DNA of 64,000 nt, taken from Methylorubrum aminovorans (lineage in GTDB: Bacteria; Pseudomonadota; Alphaproteobacteria; Rhizobiales; Beijerinckiaceae). Below are positions 1-7,217 of this stretch, piece by piece. The DNA lies in NCBI RefSeq assembly GCF_022179725.1, contig NZ_BPRC01000014.1, positions 1 to 64,000 of the forward strand, read 5' to 3'. A model generated the notes under the pieces. The model searched no databases. It was not told where the DNA came from and saw only the letters and a list, made by a program, of their open reading frames with translations. Every line of letters begins with the position of its first letter. Within the stretch, counting starts at the first letter, position 1. The position numbers and the translations under genes were made by a program.

Positions 1-132
1 GGCCGTGAGATCAAGCTCGTCTACGAACAGGTCGACGACGCGCACCGGATTGTCTTCGGACACATAGTCGTCCAACCGGTTCGGCAACAGCGTCACTTGG
101 TGGCGATCCGCGCCACAGATGAACCGCGCCAT
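1..132 (-). CDS. IS1182-family transposase, N-terminal 44 residues (cut by window edge)
   Basis: The minus-strand frame opens with ATG at 132 and reads MARFICGADRHQVTLLPNRL, then DDYVSEDNPVRVVDLFVDEL. This is the characteristic start of IS1182/IS5-like DDE transposases of the 'NPVR' type common in Rhizobiales. The catalytic domain is outside the window. The reading frame is intact as far as visible, so whether the element is active cannot be said. It marks the left edge of an accessory region that also contains a decayed TniQ-like gene. Confidence 0.8.
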   Translation of the reverse strand, partial: MARFICGADRHQVTLLPNRLDDYVSEDNPVRVVDLFVDELDLTA

Positions 133-187
133 ACACGCCTCCGCTGTCCCGCAGAGACTATCATAACCGCTACGTTTTCACACAGCC
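1..187 (-). mobile_element. End of an IS1182-family insertion sequence (partial)
   Basis: The transposase start and about 55 bp of leader lie inside the window. Read on the minus strand, the leader begins with GGCTGTGTGAAAACG (173-187), which looks like the terminal inverted repeat of IS1182-type elements. The rest of the element is outside the window, so completeness and the target duplication cannot be judged. Confidence 0.65.
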
Positions 188-345
188 TCCACCCTTTTCT
201 GACTTTCCGAGCATCCGCTCCCGGGTGTTCCCTTCGAATGTTCGGGCTGCGCCTCACGAAGCCGCCATTCGTGCAAGTTGCAATGACAGCGGCAATGATG
301 ATGCGGGTTTACGGGCCGTGGTGCCTGTATTGAGTAGGATCACGC

Positions 346-609
346 CTATCGGCACTGCTCATCGAGCATCCTCGCGATGTCGAGCCCTCCGAACGACATG
401 CCGGGCTTGAACGGCGGTCCAGGAGAGATACGGACACGACCGCTTTCGCTGAAGAGTTCGAGCGGTTGCTTCACACTCCACGATCCGTCCGTATTGTGCG
501 TGAACCGTGAGCAGTCCAACTCTGTTTGGCCCGTCGGCTGCTGCGCATGGGCCGAACCCGTGACGAGCGCCAATGCGGAGAGGCTCAACAGAGCAGATCG
601 CGACAGCAT
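346..609 (-). CDS. Small exported protein, unknown function
   Basis: An 87-residue protein. The ATG at 609 was chosen over a longer frame because it is preceded by a good GAGGAG ribosome site and opens a clear Sec signal peptide (MLSRSALLSLSALALVTGSA, cleavage after AHA-QQ). The mature part of about 65 residues is polar, with two cysteines (one near the N-terminus, one next to the C-terminal end) that could form a disulfide in the periplasm. I do not recognise the family. It stands alone, with about 300 bp of apparently non-coding DNA on its upstream side. Confidence 0.6.
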   Translation of the reverse strand: MLSRSALLSLSALALVTGSAHAQQPTGQTELDCSRFTHNTDGSWSVKQPLELFSESGRVRISPGPPFKPGMSFGGLDIARMLDEQCR

Positions 610-910
610 GAACGGCTCCTCAGCGCAGCGCGCTCTGCCGAGGTTAGGAGGTTCACCTCCTGAATGCCAGCCGAGATATCCTACCCTCGCCTGCGCCGTA
701 CATCCGCTTTCCACCCATCCGGACCTTCAGGGGCCGCAGCTTGAAGGTCCGCTTTGGGTCACGAGTTCGCCCCAGCTTGTTCAGCTTCGCGCCATGAGCC
801 GACATTTGGTCGGCAAGCGCCGAGCCGCCCCTCCCGCCCCTACTCGGACGCTAGGAACGTCTGCTTGCTGGCAATGTGAACGGGTTGAGACATTCGATCG
901 TTTCGCTCAG
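610..910. other. Gene-free stretch with a degenerate GTCCGCTTT/GGGTC element
   Basis: No convincing gene. A short segment near 745-770 (GGTCCGCTTTGGGTC) resembles the degenerate small intergenic elements common in Rhizobiales. A related inverted form (GTCCGCAAGGGGTC) appears near 5036-5049. Otherwise nothing recognisable. Confidence 0.35.
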
Positions 911-2032
911 CTAGATGTCGCTTGCGGGGCTCGGGGGCAGCTTGCCGAGGGCGAAGCGCATGTTAGCTAGAAAGCGCGGACGCTCCGCCTCCGGCACCTC
1001 CCCACCCTCTAGGGCGCGCAGGCTCGCATCAAGGGATTCGCGGTAGCGCCCGCACCAATAGGCGTTGACCGCGAACTCGTCATAGAGCCCGTAGGCGTAG
1101 ATCCATGTCTCGATGAACAGTCCGTCCGCCGGCGCCGGAAGGCCGAGCAACGGCTCGGCGAGGGAGCACCCTTGCGCATGCCGGGATAGGACGCGGCAGA
1201 GACGGCTGGCAGCGTGGGCGGCCTCGGCCCGCCCGGGCACGGCGGCGTTGGCTCGGGCATAGATCGCGAGGATAGAGTCAGGTGGGCGGCCCAGCCGCTC
1301 CATCATCCGCCCGGCTTGGAGCAGGCTGACGTAGACCTCCTCGCCCCAGAAGCCGAGTTCCGCTCGGCGCAGGTAGGCTTCAATTGCCTTGGTGAGTTGG
1401 CCGCAATCGCGGTAGCTCTGCGCGAGATAGAAGGTATAGCGCGAGACGAGGAAGGGGTCCGACTCGGTGGCGAGAGCGCGTTCGAGTACCTGCGCGTCCT
1501 GACCGTAGGTCTGCGGGTCACGGCGGCGAGCGCCATCGTGGTTGCGCACCATCGTCACCGGCAGCGTGCCGGCGGTGGTGGTCACGTCCCCGCAAGTTAA
1601 GAACTCATGCAGCACGCCCCGGTAGCGCCAAGGCAATGCCGAGCGGACGATCTGCGTACGCTGGTAGATAATTCCTTCATCGGCGATGTCGAGGAAGTAG
1701 GCGTCTGCTTCCAGATCCGGCAGGACGAAGCTGGGCGGCATGCGAAGCGTGTCGTCGGCGTCTATGATCAGCGTAAAGGTACCGTGTGCCCGAGCGAAGG
1801 CGAGTGCCTCACTGCGGTTGTGCGCGAAATCCTGCCAGGGACGCTGGTGGAGGGTGCCAGGCAAATCGCGCAATGCATCGCCGATGATCGCCTGCGTCCC
1901 GTCCGTTGAACCCGTGTCGACGATGATCCAATGATCGATAATCGGTCGGACTGAGGCAAGGCAGCGGCGGATGACGGGCGCCTCGTTCTTGACGATCATG
2001 CACAGGCAGACAGTCTGACCAGTCGGCGTCAC
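911..2032 (-). CDS. Family 2 glycosyltransferase with C-terminal helical (TPR-like) region
   Basis: A 373-residue protein. Residues about 7-110 form a GT-A fold: the nucleotide-binding start CLCMIVKNEA, the DTGSTDGT motif, and IDADDTLR as the DxD metal/sugar-nucleotide motif. Residues about 190-360 are helical, with repeated YLAQSYRDCGQ- and YWCGRYRESLDASLRAL-type segments typical of TPRs in GT2 enzymes of this layout (SunS-like). The start is GTG at 2032 behind TGAGGTGAG. There is no membrane segment, so it is probably cytosolic. The substrate is unknown; the neighbouring FD-repeat protein suggests a role in surface polysaccharide or protein glycosylation. Confidence 0.8.
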   Translation of the reverse strand: MTPTGQTVCLCMIVKNEAPVIRRCLASVRPIIDHWIIVDTGSTDGTQAIIGDALRDLPGTLHQRPWQDFAHNRSEALAFARAHGTFTLIIDADDTLRMPPSFVLPDLEADAYFLDIADEGIIYQRTQIVRSALPWRYRGVLHEFLTCGDVTTTAGTLPVTMVRNHDGARRRDPQTYGQDAQVLERALATESDPFLVSRYTFYLAQSYRDCGQLTKAIEAYLRRAELGFWGEEVYVSLLQAGRMMERLGRPPDSILAIYARANAAVPGRAEAAHAASRLCRVLSRHAQGCSLAEPLLGLPAPADGLFIETWIYAYGLYDEFAVNAYWCGRYRESLDASLRALEGGEVPEAERPRFLANMRFALGKLPPSPASDI

Positions 2033-2256
2033 AAGAGCTCACCTCACACGTGGAAGAAGGGGAGGTCGACAGAGCAGGGCGTCCTGGCGGCATCGTATGG
2101 CTGCAACCGGCGCCTGCCAAGGCAAGATATAATCGATGCAAGTTTTGCGCATCAAAAGATAATCTCCGCAAAACATCACTTTATGTCAAGAATAGTCAGA
2201 TTCAACTCATCCTATTATCGGCGGAGCCTGCTATATACACTTTCAGAAGATCCTGT

Positions 2257-2928
2257 TCAGGAGCTGCGACATTGCGTGTCCAGGTGGTGGACGAGAGGTA
2301 CGCGCAGATCGGCCTCTGCCCAGGGTGTGCGCATCCCCGGGGGTGGATCCGTCATCTTTGAATGTCGGTAACGCTCCGAGTCGAAGTACGGCGACGGATC
2401 GATGTCTCGTACGGCCCCGAAGCGCAGGTGGTGCGCAAACGGATCGCGATTCGGACCGATCTCGACACCGTAACGGTCGAGATAGAAAGCGAGATCGAAG
2501 TTTGGGTTTGGCGCGAAACGCTGACTGCGTCGATGAGTGAGGAAGTGGGCCAGCGCGCAGACTCGACGTGGCAGCCCGTAGGTTCGCGCGTACCAGTGCG
2601 GATCGAAGTAGCAGACTGGGCGGCAGCCAGACGCCTCACCGACCGTGAGGTAATGCACGAGCGGGTTCTGGTCGGCTCCCTTGAGGTAGCGGTCGCGGTA
2701 CCAGAGTGGGTCGAAGTAGAGGTTGGGCCGTCGGCCCTCGCGCCAGCCGAAGCGGCAGAAATGCTCGATCGGCTCCGCCTCCTCGCGCATGACGTCGGGA
2801 GCTTCGTAGAGATAGAGCGTCTCGTCAAACAGCTCGGAGCTAGCGATCAGGCGACGCTCCCTGAGCAGCCGAAGCTCTGCGGACCAAAAACGGGCAGCCG
2901 CCCTCCATCGACGAAGCCGCTTGGCCAT
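2257..2928 (-). CDS. FD-repeat protein, often associated with glycosyltransferases
   Basis: A 223-residue protein built of about five copies of a roughly 40-50 residue repeat: an FDxxxYxxxY core followed by a P-hHh-GxxxGRxP segment (YFDPLWYRDRY, YFDPHWYARTY, NFDLAFYLDRY, YFDSERYRHSK, and a first degenerate copy FDETLYLYEA). Such repeats are known as appendages of polysaccharide and rhamnan biosynthesis proteins and some family 2 or 4 glycosyltransferases; here they form a free-standing protein. The basic N-terminus (MAKRLRRWRAAARFW) could contact membrane or nucleic acid. It lies upstream of the GT2 gene on the same strand, about 220 bp away. The function is not established. Confidence 0.6.
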   Translation of the reverse strand: MAKRLRRWRAAARFWSAELRLLRERRLIASSELFDETLYLYEAPDVMREEAEPIEHFCRFGWREGRRPNLYFDPLWYRDRYLKGADQNPLVHYLTVGEASGCRPVCYFDPHWYARTYGLPRRVCALAHFLTHRRSQRFAPNPNFDLAFYLDRYGVEIGPNRDPFAHHLRFGAVRDIDPSPYFDSERYRHSKMTDPPPGMRTPWAEADLRVPLVHHLDTQCRSS

Positions 2929-3076
2929 CGCATCTGTCTCAGCTGAGGCCGCACAGGCTCCGGCGCGGCAAGTGAATGGGCCTCGGGCGACTCAACGCCC
3001 TGCGGGGCGGGCAGGCCGAGCGCGGTTATTCGCCAAGCCTCGACCGATTGTCGGAAGCGGGTGGATCCGTACCGTC

Positions 3077-3180
3077 TAGAGCATCGTGCTGAATATCAGA
3101 TCCAGCACGATGCTCTATCCTCTTGTTTATGCATCGTCTTTTTCCAAAAGGCGGTGGCCACCTTTCGGGACGATGCTCTA
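3077..3180 (-). repeat. Dispersed hairpin repeat, copy 1
   Basis: A composite of two palindromes. The first is a 15-bp perfect stem (TAGAGCATCGTGCTG at 3077-3091 with its complement at 3103-3117). The second is GCATCGTC (3131-3138) with GACGATGC (3169-3176), enclosing a CCAAAAGGCGGTGGCC segment. Reverse-complement related copies lie at 35731, 48276, 52109 and 58795, and a shorter relative at 45479. It sits in the intergenic space behind the Hint-domain gene. Confidence 0.8.
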
Positions 3181-3192
3181 TTTGTCAGAAAG

Positions 3193-3220
3193 TTCGGCGC
3201 TGAGGAGGCTCAGCGCCGAA
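3193..3220 (-). terminator. Perfect 12-bp hairpin behind the Hint-domain gene
   Basis: TTCGGCGCTGAG, a 4-nt loop, then CTCAGCGCCGAA, only 6 bp past the stop codon of the minus-strand gene at 3227. The following minus-strand bases contain only a short T-run (CTTTCTG), so this is a plausible but not textbook terminator. Confidence 0.55.
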
Positions 3221-3226
3221 CAGTCG

Positions 3227-4471
3227 TCAGGCGATTGAGCGGCCGAGGCCGTGACGTGCCCGCCATCCAGTGTGCGACCGCTGCTCCATCTCCCGGACGT
3301 CAGCTTGCCGCTCAAGTTGCGCCCGCACCTTCTTCAGCTTAGCCCCAGCGATCACGTAGGGCGCACAGCCCCCCTCATGCGCCATCGCTGCAAAGGTCGG
3401 GTGCAGGATCAGCGGCGCCTCGCCATTCTCGAAGAATCCGCGGTTGTCCACGTCGAGGTAGCTCTCCGTCGGCAATCCTTCAGCAAGCAGGAGCGCATGC
3501 TGCTCCAGCTCGACGTGAAGATACTCGACCGAGGAGACCGCCACCCGCGTGATTGTGCGGTCATTTACGAGGCAGATCGCAGGGATGAGAACGCCGTCGC
3601 AGTAGAGGCCGTGGCCGGGCGAGACGATGAGATCCCGAACCGGCAGGCCCTGGCCGAAGGCGCGGGCGGCGATCCGCACGGGATGGGCAGTGGAAGGCTG
3701 CGGATGAGTCCGCAGGTCGAGGTGCCGACGGCCGATCCAGCGCACGATGGCAACGGCACCGTCGGCCAGACGGACACTATCGCCGGGCCGCAGATCCTCG
3801 ATCGCCGTCTCGCCATCAGGCGTCGCGATGCGGGTGCCGGGAGTGAAGCAGATTACCGGGCCCGTGGCTCCGGTACCACCTGTGGCTCCGGTACCGCCCG
3901 TGGCTCCGGTACCGCCCGTGGCTCCGGTACCACCCGTGGCTCCGGTAGCACCCGTGGCTCCGGTAGCACCCGTGGCTCCGGTAGCACCCGTGGCTCCGGT
4001 ACCACCCGTGGCTCCGGTACCGCCCGTGGCTCCGGTACCGCCCGTGGCTCCGGTACCGCCCGTGACTCTAGCGTTATAATCTCCGAGAGCACCATTGCTG
4101 TCGGCAGTAAACCGCGTCCTCGTCGTTCCGGCCGGGGGATTTGATCCATACAATTGCGTATTTGACAGAAGGTACCGGTAAGTTCCCCGATCTGTCTCGC
4201 CGGGGGGAATTGCATTACTTGTGAACAAAATCATGTCAGAGTTGTCATACTGCGTCGCGGTGAGCTGCACCGACGTCCCAGCAAATCCGGCCGGCGCATC
4301 CGCTCCATAAGTGAGATTCACCGTACTGCCCGGACCAGTAACTGTGCCGTTGATGCTCACAGAGTAGGTGGATGCAGCATCGACCTGGAAACTGGCAGAC
4401 GCACCGCCGTCATCGGTGCCGAGAAATCCGGCAGCATATACAGTATTATTAAAATTTATCGGCAGAGCCAT
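3227..4471 (-). CDS. Hint-domain protein with collagen-like Gly-Ala-Thr repeats
   Basis: A 414-residue protein starting at MALPINFNN (GGGAG ribosome site; an upstream in-frame ATG adds 26 Cys-rich residues and looks spurious). Residues about 1-130 are a beta-rich, Thr/Ser/Asn-rich domain. About 135-202 are 22 collagen-like triplets (GGT/GAT). From CFTPGTRIATPDGE onward is a Hint (hedgehog/intein) domain with IEDLRPGDSV, a GRRHLDL segment and the HGLYCDG block. Alphaproteobacterial Hint proteins of this kind are usually secreted adhesins or structural proteins whose Hint module may self-cleave or cross-link. No classical signal peptide is seen, so export would be by another route. Confidence 0.75.
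   Translation of the reverse strand: MALPINFNNTVYAAGFLGTDDGGASASFQVDAASTYSVSINGTVTGPGSTVNLTYGADAPAGFAGTSVQLTATQYDNSDMILFTSNAIPPGETDRGTYRYLLSNTQLYGSNPPAGTTRTRFTADSNGALGDYNARVTGGTGATGGTGATGGTGATGGTGATGATGATGATGATGATGATGGTGATGGTGATGGTGATGGTGATGPVICFTPGTRIATPDGETAIEDLRPGDSVRLADGAVAIVRWIGRRHLDLRTHPQPSTAHPVRIAARAFGQGLPVRDLIVSPGHGLYCDGVLIPAICLVNDRTITRVAVSSVEYLHVELEQHALLLAEGLPTESYLDVDNRGFFENGEAPLILHPTFAAMAHEGGCAPYVIAGAKLKKVRAQLERQADVREMEQRSHTGWRARHGLGRSIA
3863..4060 (-). repeat. Eleven tandem 18-bp units encoding collagen-like triplets
   Basis: The plus strand reads repeated GTGGCTCCGGTACCGCCC-like units, about 11 in a row with only third-position-type changes (TACC/TAGC, GCC/ACC). Each unit encodes two Gly-x-Thr triplets on the minus strand. 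Near-identity of the units implies recent expansion or homogenisation, so copy number is likely to vary between strains. The middle three units encode GAT-GAT instead of GGT-GAT. Confidence 0.9.
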
Positions 4472-5192
4472 CGCGTTATCTCCCTGGATTGAACAATTTG
4501 AGCTTCCGCATTTGCAAAATGCAAGCTGCGCTAGTAATTGTAAGCTCAAATTAGCTCTTGTTAGTTATTTGCAGACGACCCTGAAGACGTGCTTCACCGT
4601 TCGCCTCTCCTAGAAGGATGCCGCGAACCTGAGCGGCCAGCAATCCCTCGAAACATATAGTTCGCCACAAAACTTATTATATTCTTGCATTGAACCGTGC
4701 CTGTGTTTCATTTGCAACATATTGCCGCACTATTTGCACAGGAATGACGAATAGGAAAAGTATTCGGGATATATAGGCAATTCATATTCCTAATTTGCCC
4801 GTCACCTGCCACCCGCAGTCTGGTGGCACCGGTCCAGCACGATATGCGCTACAAGGTCCATCAAAAATTTGACCAATGATTATCTATGTAGCTCTGAATG
4901 TTCCACAAATATCAGAAGGAACTCTATATTTAAAAGCTTGCAATTCAGGAATTATAAGTGATGTGTCCAGATCCTACATAGATCCTCGTGTCTGCTCTCC
5001 ACTCCGTCCGGACCTTCGGCGAAAGCGGCTCGAATGTCCGCAAGGGGTCAAGAGCGGCGGCTCGGCGCTTGCCGACTCAATGTGGGCTTCTGGCGCATCA
5101 ATGCGAAAGCGCAAATACTCCGCGTCTGTGCACAAGTCATTTTACGCGCCAGCGCACATGTTCTAGTTATGTTCTAAGCCTTGTCGTCGCCT
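4472..5192. other. AT-rich gene-free stretch
   Basis: About 720 bp, clearly more AT-rich than the rest of the window (4640-4960 especially). It must hold the promoter of the minus-strand Hint gene, but I cannot assign -35/-10 boxes with confidence. Near 5036 there is a degenerate GTCCGC...GGGTC element. No convincing coding frame. The composition suggests foreign or decayed DNA. Confidence 0.5.
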
Positions 5193-6080
5193 ATGAAGCA
5201 GGCGATCTCCCGAACCCGACGCCTGCCGAGTGTGTACACCGCGTCCCAGGATTTGCGGATACATCCCAAACGTCTGCGAAAGATCCTCTAGGCGACCGGC
5301 ATCCTAACAAAGGAGCAGGCTGAGCTTCCAAACGGTAGTGCATTGTTCGACGCCGTCGCAGCATCCCCGACTCTCGCGGACGCCGCCGACGGCTTGTTCA
5401 TGACGGAGGTCAAGGAGTACCTCGGCGCTGGCCGCGTCCAGACGAAGCTGCTCGTCGACGGCGGGTTCATCAAGCCCATGTTCCCAAAGCGGCCGGAACT
5501 CGATCACCTGTTCAGGCGCCGCGACCTCGACACGTTCCTGACCAGGCTGTTCGCCGATGCCGTGCCCGTCGCGGAGCCCGACGAGGACATGGTCGACATT
5601 CAGAGAGCGGTGAAAAAAGTCTGCTGCAGCACCGCCGAGATCCTCGATCTCGTCCTCGGGCGCAAGCTGGCCTGGGTCGGTCGACGGAGAGACGCTCACG
5701 GTTTCTCGGCTCTGCTCGTTCGGGTGTCCGAGGTTCGTGATCGGACGCGAGGCTCCATGGACGGTTGTACGACAGCCCGAGCGGTTGAGAAGGTGATGCG
5801 CACGAACTCCGCGGTCGTCCGCAAGCTGATCGATCTAGGCTTTCTCCAGACGACAACGATCGTCAGTCCTTTGAACCGATGCCCCGTGAACGTGATCAGG
5901 GAAGCCGACCTCGAGGCATTCCGTGCGGAGCACGTCACCCTGTTCGAAGCGATGGCAACAACGGGGATTCACTTCCGGCAGATCCAGAAGCGACTGACCG
6001 CACTCGGCATCGAGCCACAGATCCGGCGCGAGGAGGTAGGGGCCGCCTTCTATCGAAGATCGGACTTGGCGCGTATCTAA
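5193..6080 (+). pseudogene. TniQ-like transposition protein, C-terminal remnant with in-frame amber stop
   Basis: The frame reads SRTRRLPSVYTASQDL, then IHPKRLRKIL, a TAG stop at 5289-5291, and continues without shift as ATGILTKEQAELPNGSALFD to the end at 6080. Sequence on both sides of the stop fits one protein of the TniQ/transposition-helper type, which has repeated HTH-like segments (VYTASQDLRIHPKRLRKIL; CCSTAEILDLVLGRKLAWVG; NSAVVRKLIDLGFLQ; GIHFRQIQKRLTALGIEP). The N-terminal zinc-binding half is missing, so it is a remnant. A TTG at 5343 could start a shorter product, but it has no obvious ribosome site. Family assignment is from memory of similar rhizobial proteins. Confidence 0.55.
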
Positions 6081-6104
6081 AGAGATCGCCTGAACGAGGT
6101 CACA

Positions 6105-6136
6105 AGCCCCCGCCGAGAAATCCGCGGGGGCTTTTT
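6105..6136 (+). terminator. Rho-independent terminator
   Basis: AGCCCCCGC (6105-6113), a loop, GCGGGGGCT (6124-6132), then a T-run. It is placed 25 bp after the stop of the TniQ-like remnant and is a textbook intrinsic terminator. Confidence 0.9.
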
Positions 6137-6461
6137 CGTCGTGTCGATTGTAATTCATGTGGGCCTTCGGCGATCCAATGGCCGGCCTGCCGAGCATCTT
6201 ATTGTGCTGGAATGAGCATCTTTCGTTATTTCTCCAGATCGATCGCAGAAATAATTTCTATAGATCAATGACTTGGAGGCTACATAGATTCCATGTTTTG
6301 CCTCAAGCCATAGGAGATCGTCGCTGTCGGCGACATCTCCGAGACCGAGCGCGGCCTTACCGTGACAATCGAAGGGGCGCATCGGGAAACCGATGCGCCC
6401 CTCCTTTCATGGACCTGTGAGGCAGTCGATCGTGGTCGATACCCCGCGACTGAGCCCTCGC

Positions 6462-7217
6462 TCAGTTGGTCTTCGGGTCGGTCACGGTGAAGGCGAGGGT
6501 CGCGCCGTAGCTGTCCGAATCGGCGAGCGCCGGGGTCTGCGAAGGGGTGACGCGGTGGCTGACGCCGAGCACCTGCGGGCCGGCGCGGCGCAGCGCGACG
6601 ACCGCGACGCCCTCGGCATCCGTCGTGGCGCGAGCCTGATCCGCATCGCTCTTGAAATTCACGCCGTCGGTGGCGACCACGCTGGCCCCGTTGAGCGGAC
6701 GGCCCTCGAACAGCACCCGCACCCGGATCTTGCCCGAGGCCGAAGTCGGCGCCTCCAGCGGAACGATCTCCAGCGGTTGGCCGACGATCTTGTCCCAAGG
6801 TGCCGCCGGGCCGGAGACCGCCTTGGCGAACTTGACCGACCACAGGCTCTTGTCGGCCTGCGGCAGCATCCGCTTGCTGGCATTGCGGTAGCTGCCGTCG
6901 GGCAGGCGCACCCAGTAGCCGTTGTCGTAGGCGGCCGCGAACAGCGCGTCGCCCTGATGCGCGGCCCTGAGCGCCGGCGCCGGGCCGGATTCCAGCTTGG
7001 CCTTCAGCACCACGGCGTCGGACGGCTCGTAGGCGGTCAGGCTCATCAGCTTGCCCGCGCTCGGCAGTTCCGGCTCGTGGGGATGCCCGTAGAGGATCTG
7101 CACGCCGCTGCCGGTCGGGTCGAGCCAGATGTCGTGGGCGGAGGCCGGTGCGCCGAGGGCGAGGAGGCCGGCGAAAGGGGCGGCCAAGCAGGCGGCCGAA
7201 AGGGCTTTGCGTCTCAT
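6462..7217 (-). CDS. DUF4198 periplasmic protein (NikM-like), partner of a TonB receptor
   Basis: A 251-residue protein with a Sec signal peptide (residues 1-27, ending APASA-HD). The mature protein starts with HDIWLDP, the conserved metal-ligand-like N-terminus of DUF4198/NikM-type proteins, and ends with a beta-sandwich domain (about 150-250, VRVLFEGRPLNGASV, TTDAEGVAVVAL). Family members help nickel or cobalt uptake, or sit beside TonB receptors for metals. The gene overlaps the upstream TonB receptor by 4 bp (ATGA), so the two are translationally coupled. Metal specificity is an inference; a nickel role would suit the urease operon further along. Confidence 0.75.
   Translation of the reverse strand: MRRKALSAACLAAPFAGLLALGAPASAHDIWLDPTGSGVQILYGHPHEPELPSAGKLMSLTAYEPSDAVVLKAKLESGPAPALRAAHQGDALFAAAYDNGYWVRLPDGSYRNASKRMLPQADKSLWSVKFAKAVSGPAAPWDKIVGQPLEIVPLEAPTSASGKIRVRVLFEGRPLNGASVVATDGVNFKSDADQARATTDAEGVAVVALRRAGPQVLGVSHRVTPSQTPALADSDSYGATLAFTVTDPKTN

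Noticed and set aside
3863..4060. Regular short repeats that could be taken for a CRISPR array
   Set aside because: Units are 18 bp and directly joined, with no spacers, and they encode Gly-x-Thr triplets in a protein.
3851..4215. Proline-rich frames (VPEPRV- or APVPPV-type repeats) across the collagen-like tract
   Set aside because: An 18-bp repeat without stops is open in several frames; only the minus-strand frame joins real domains on both sides.
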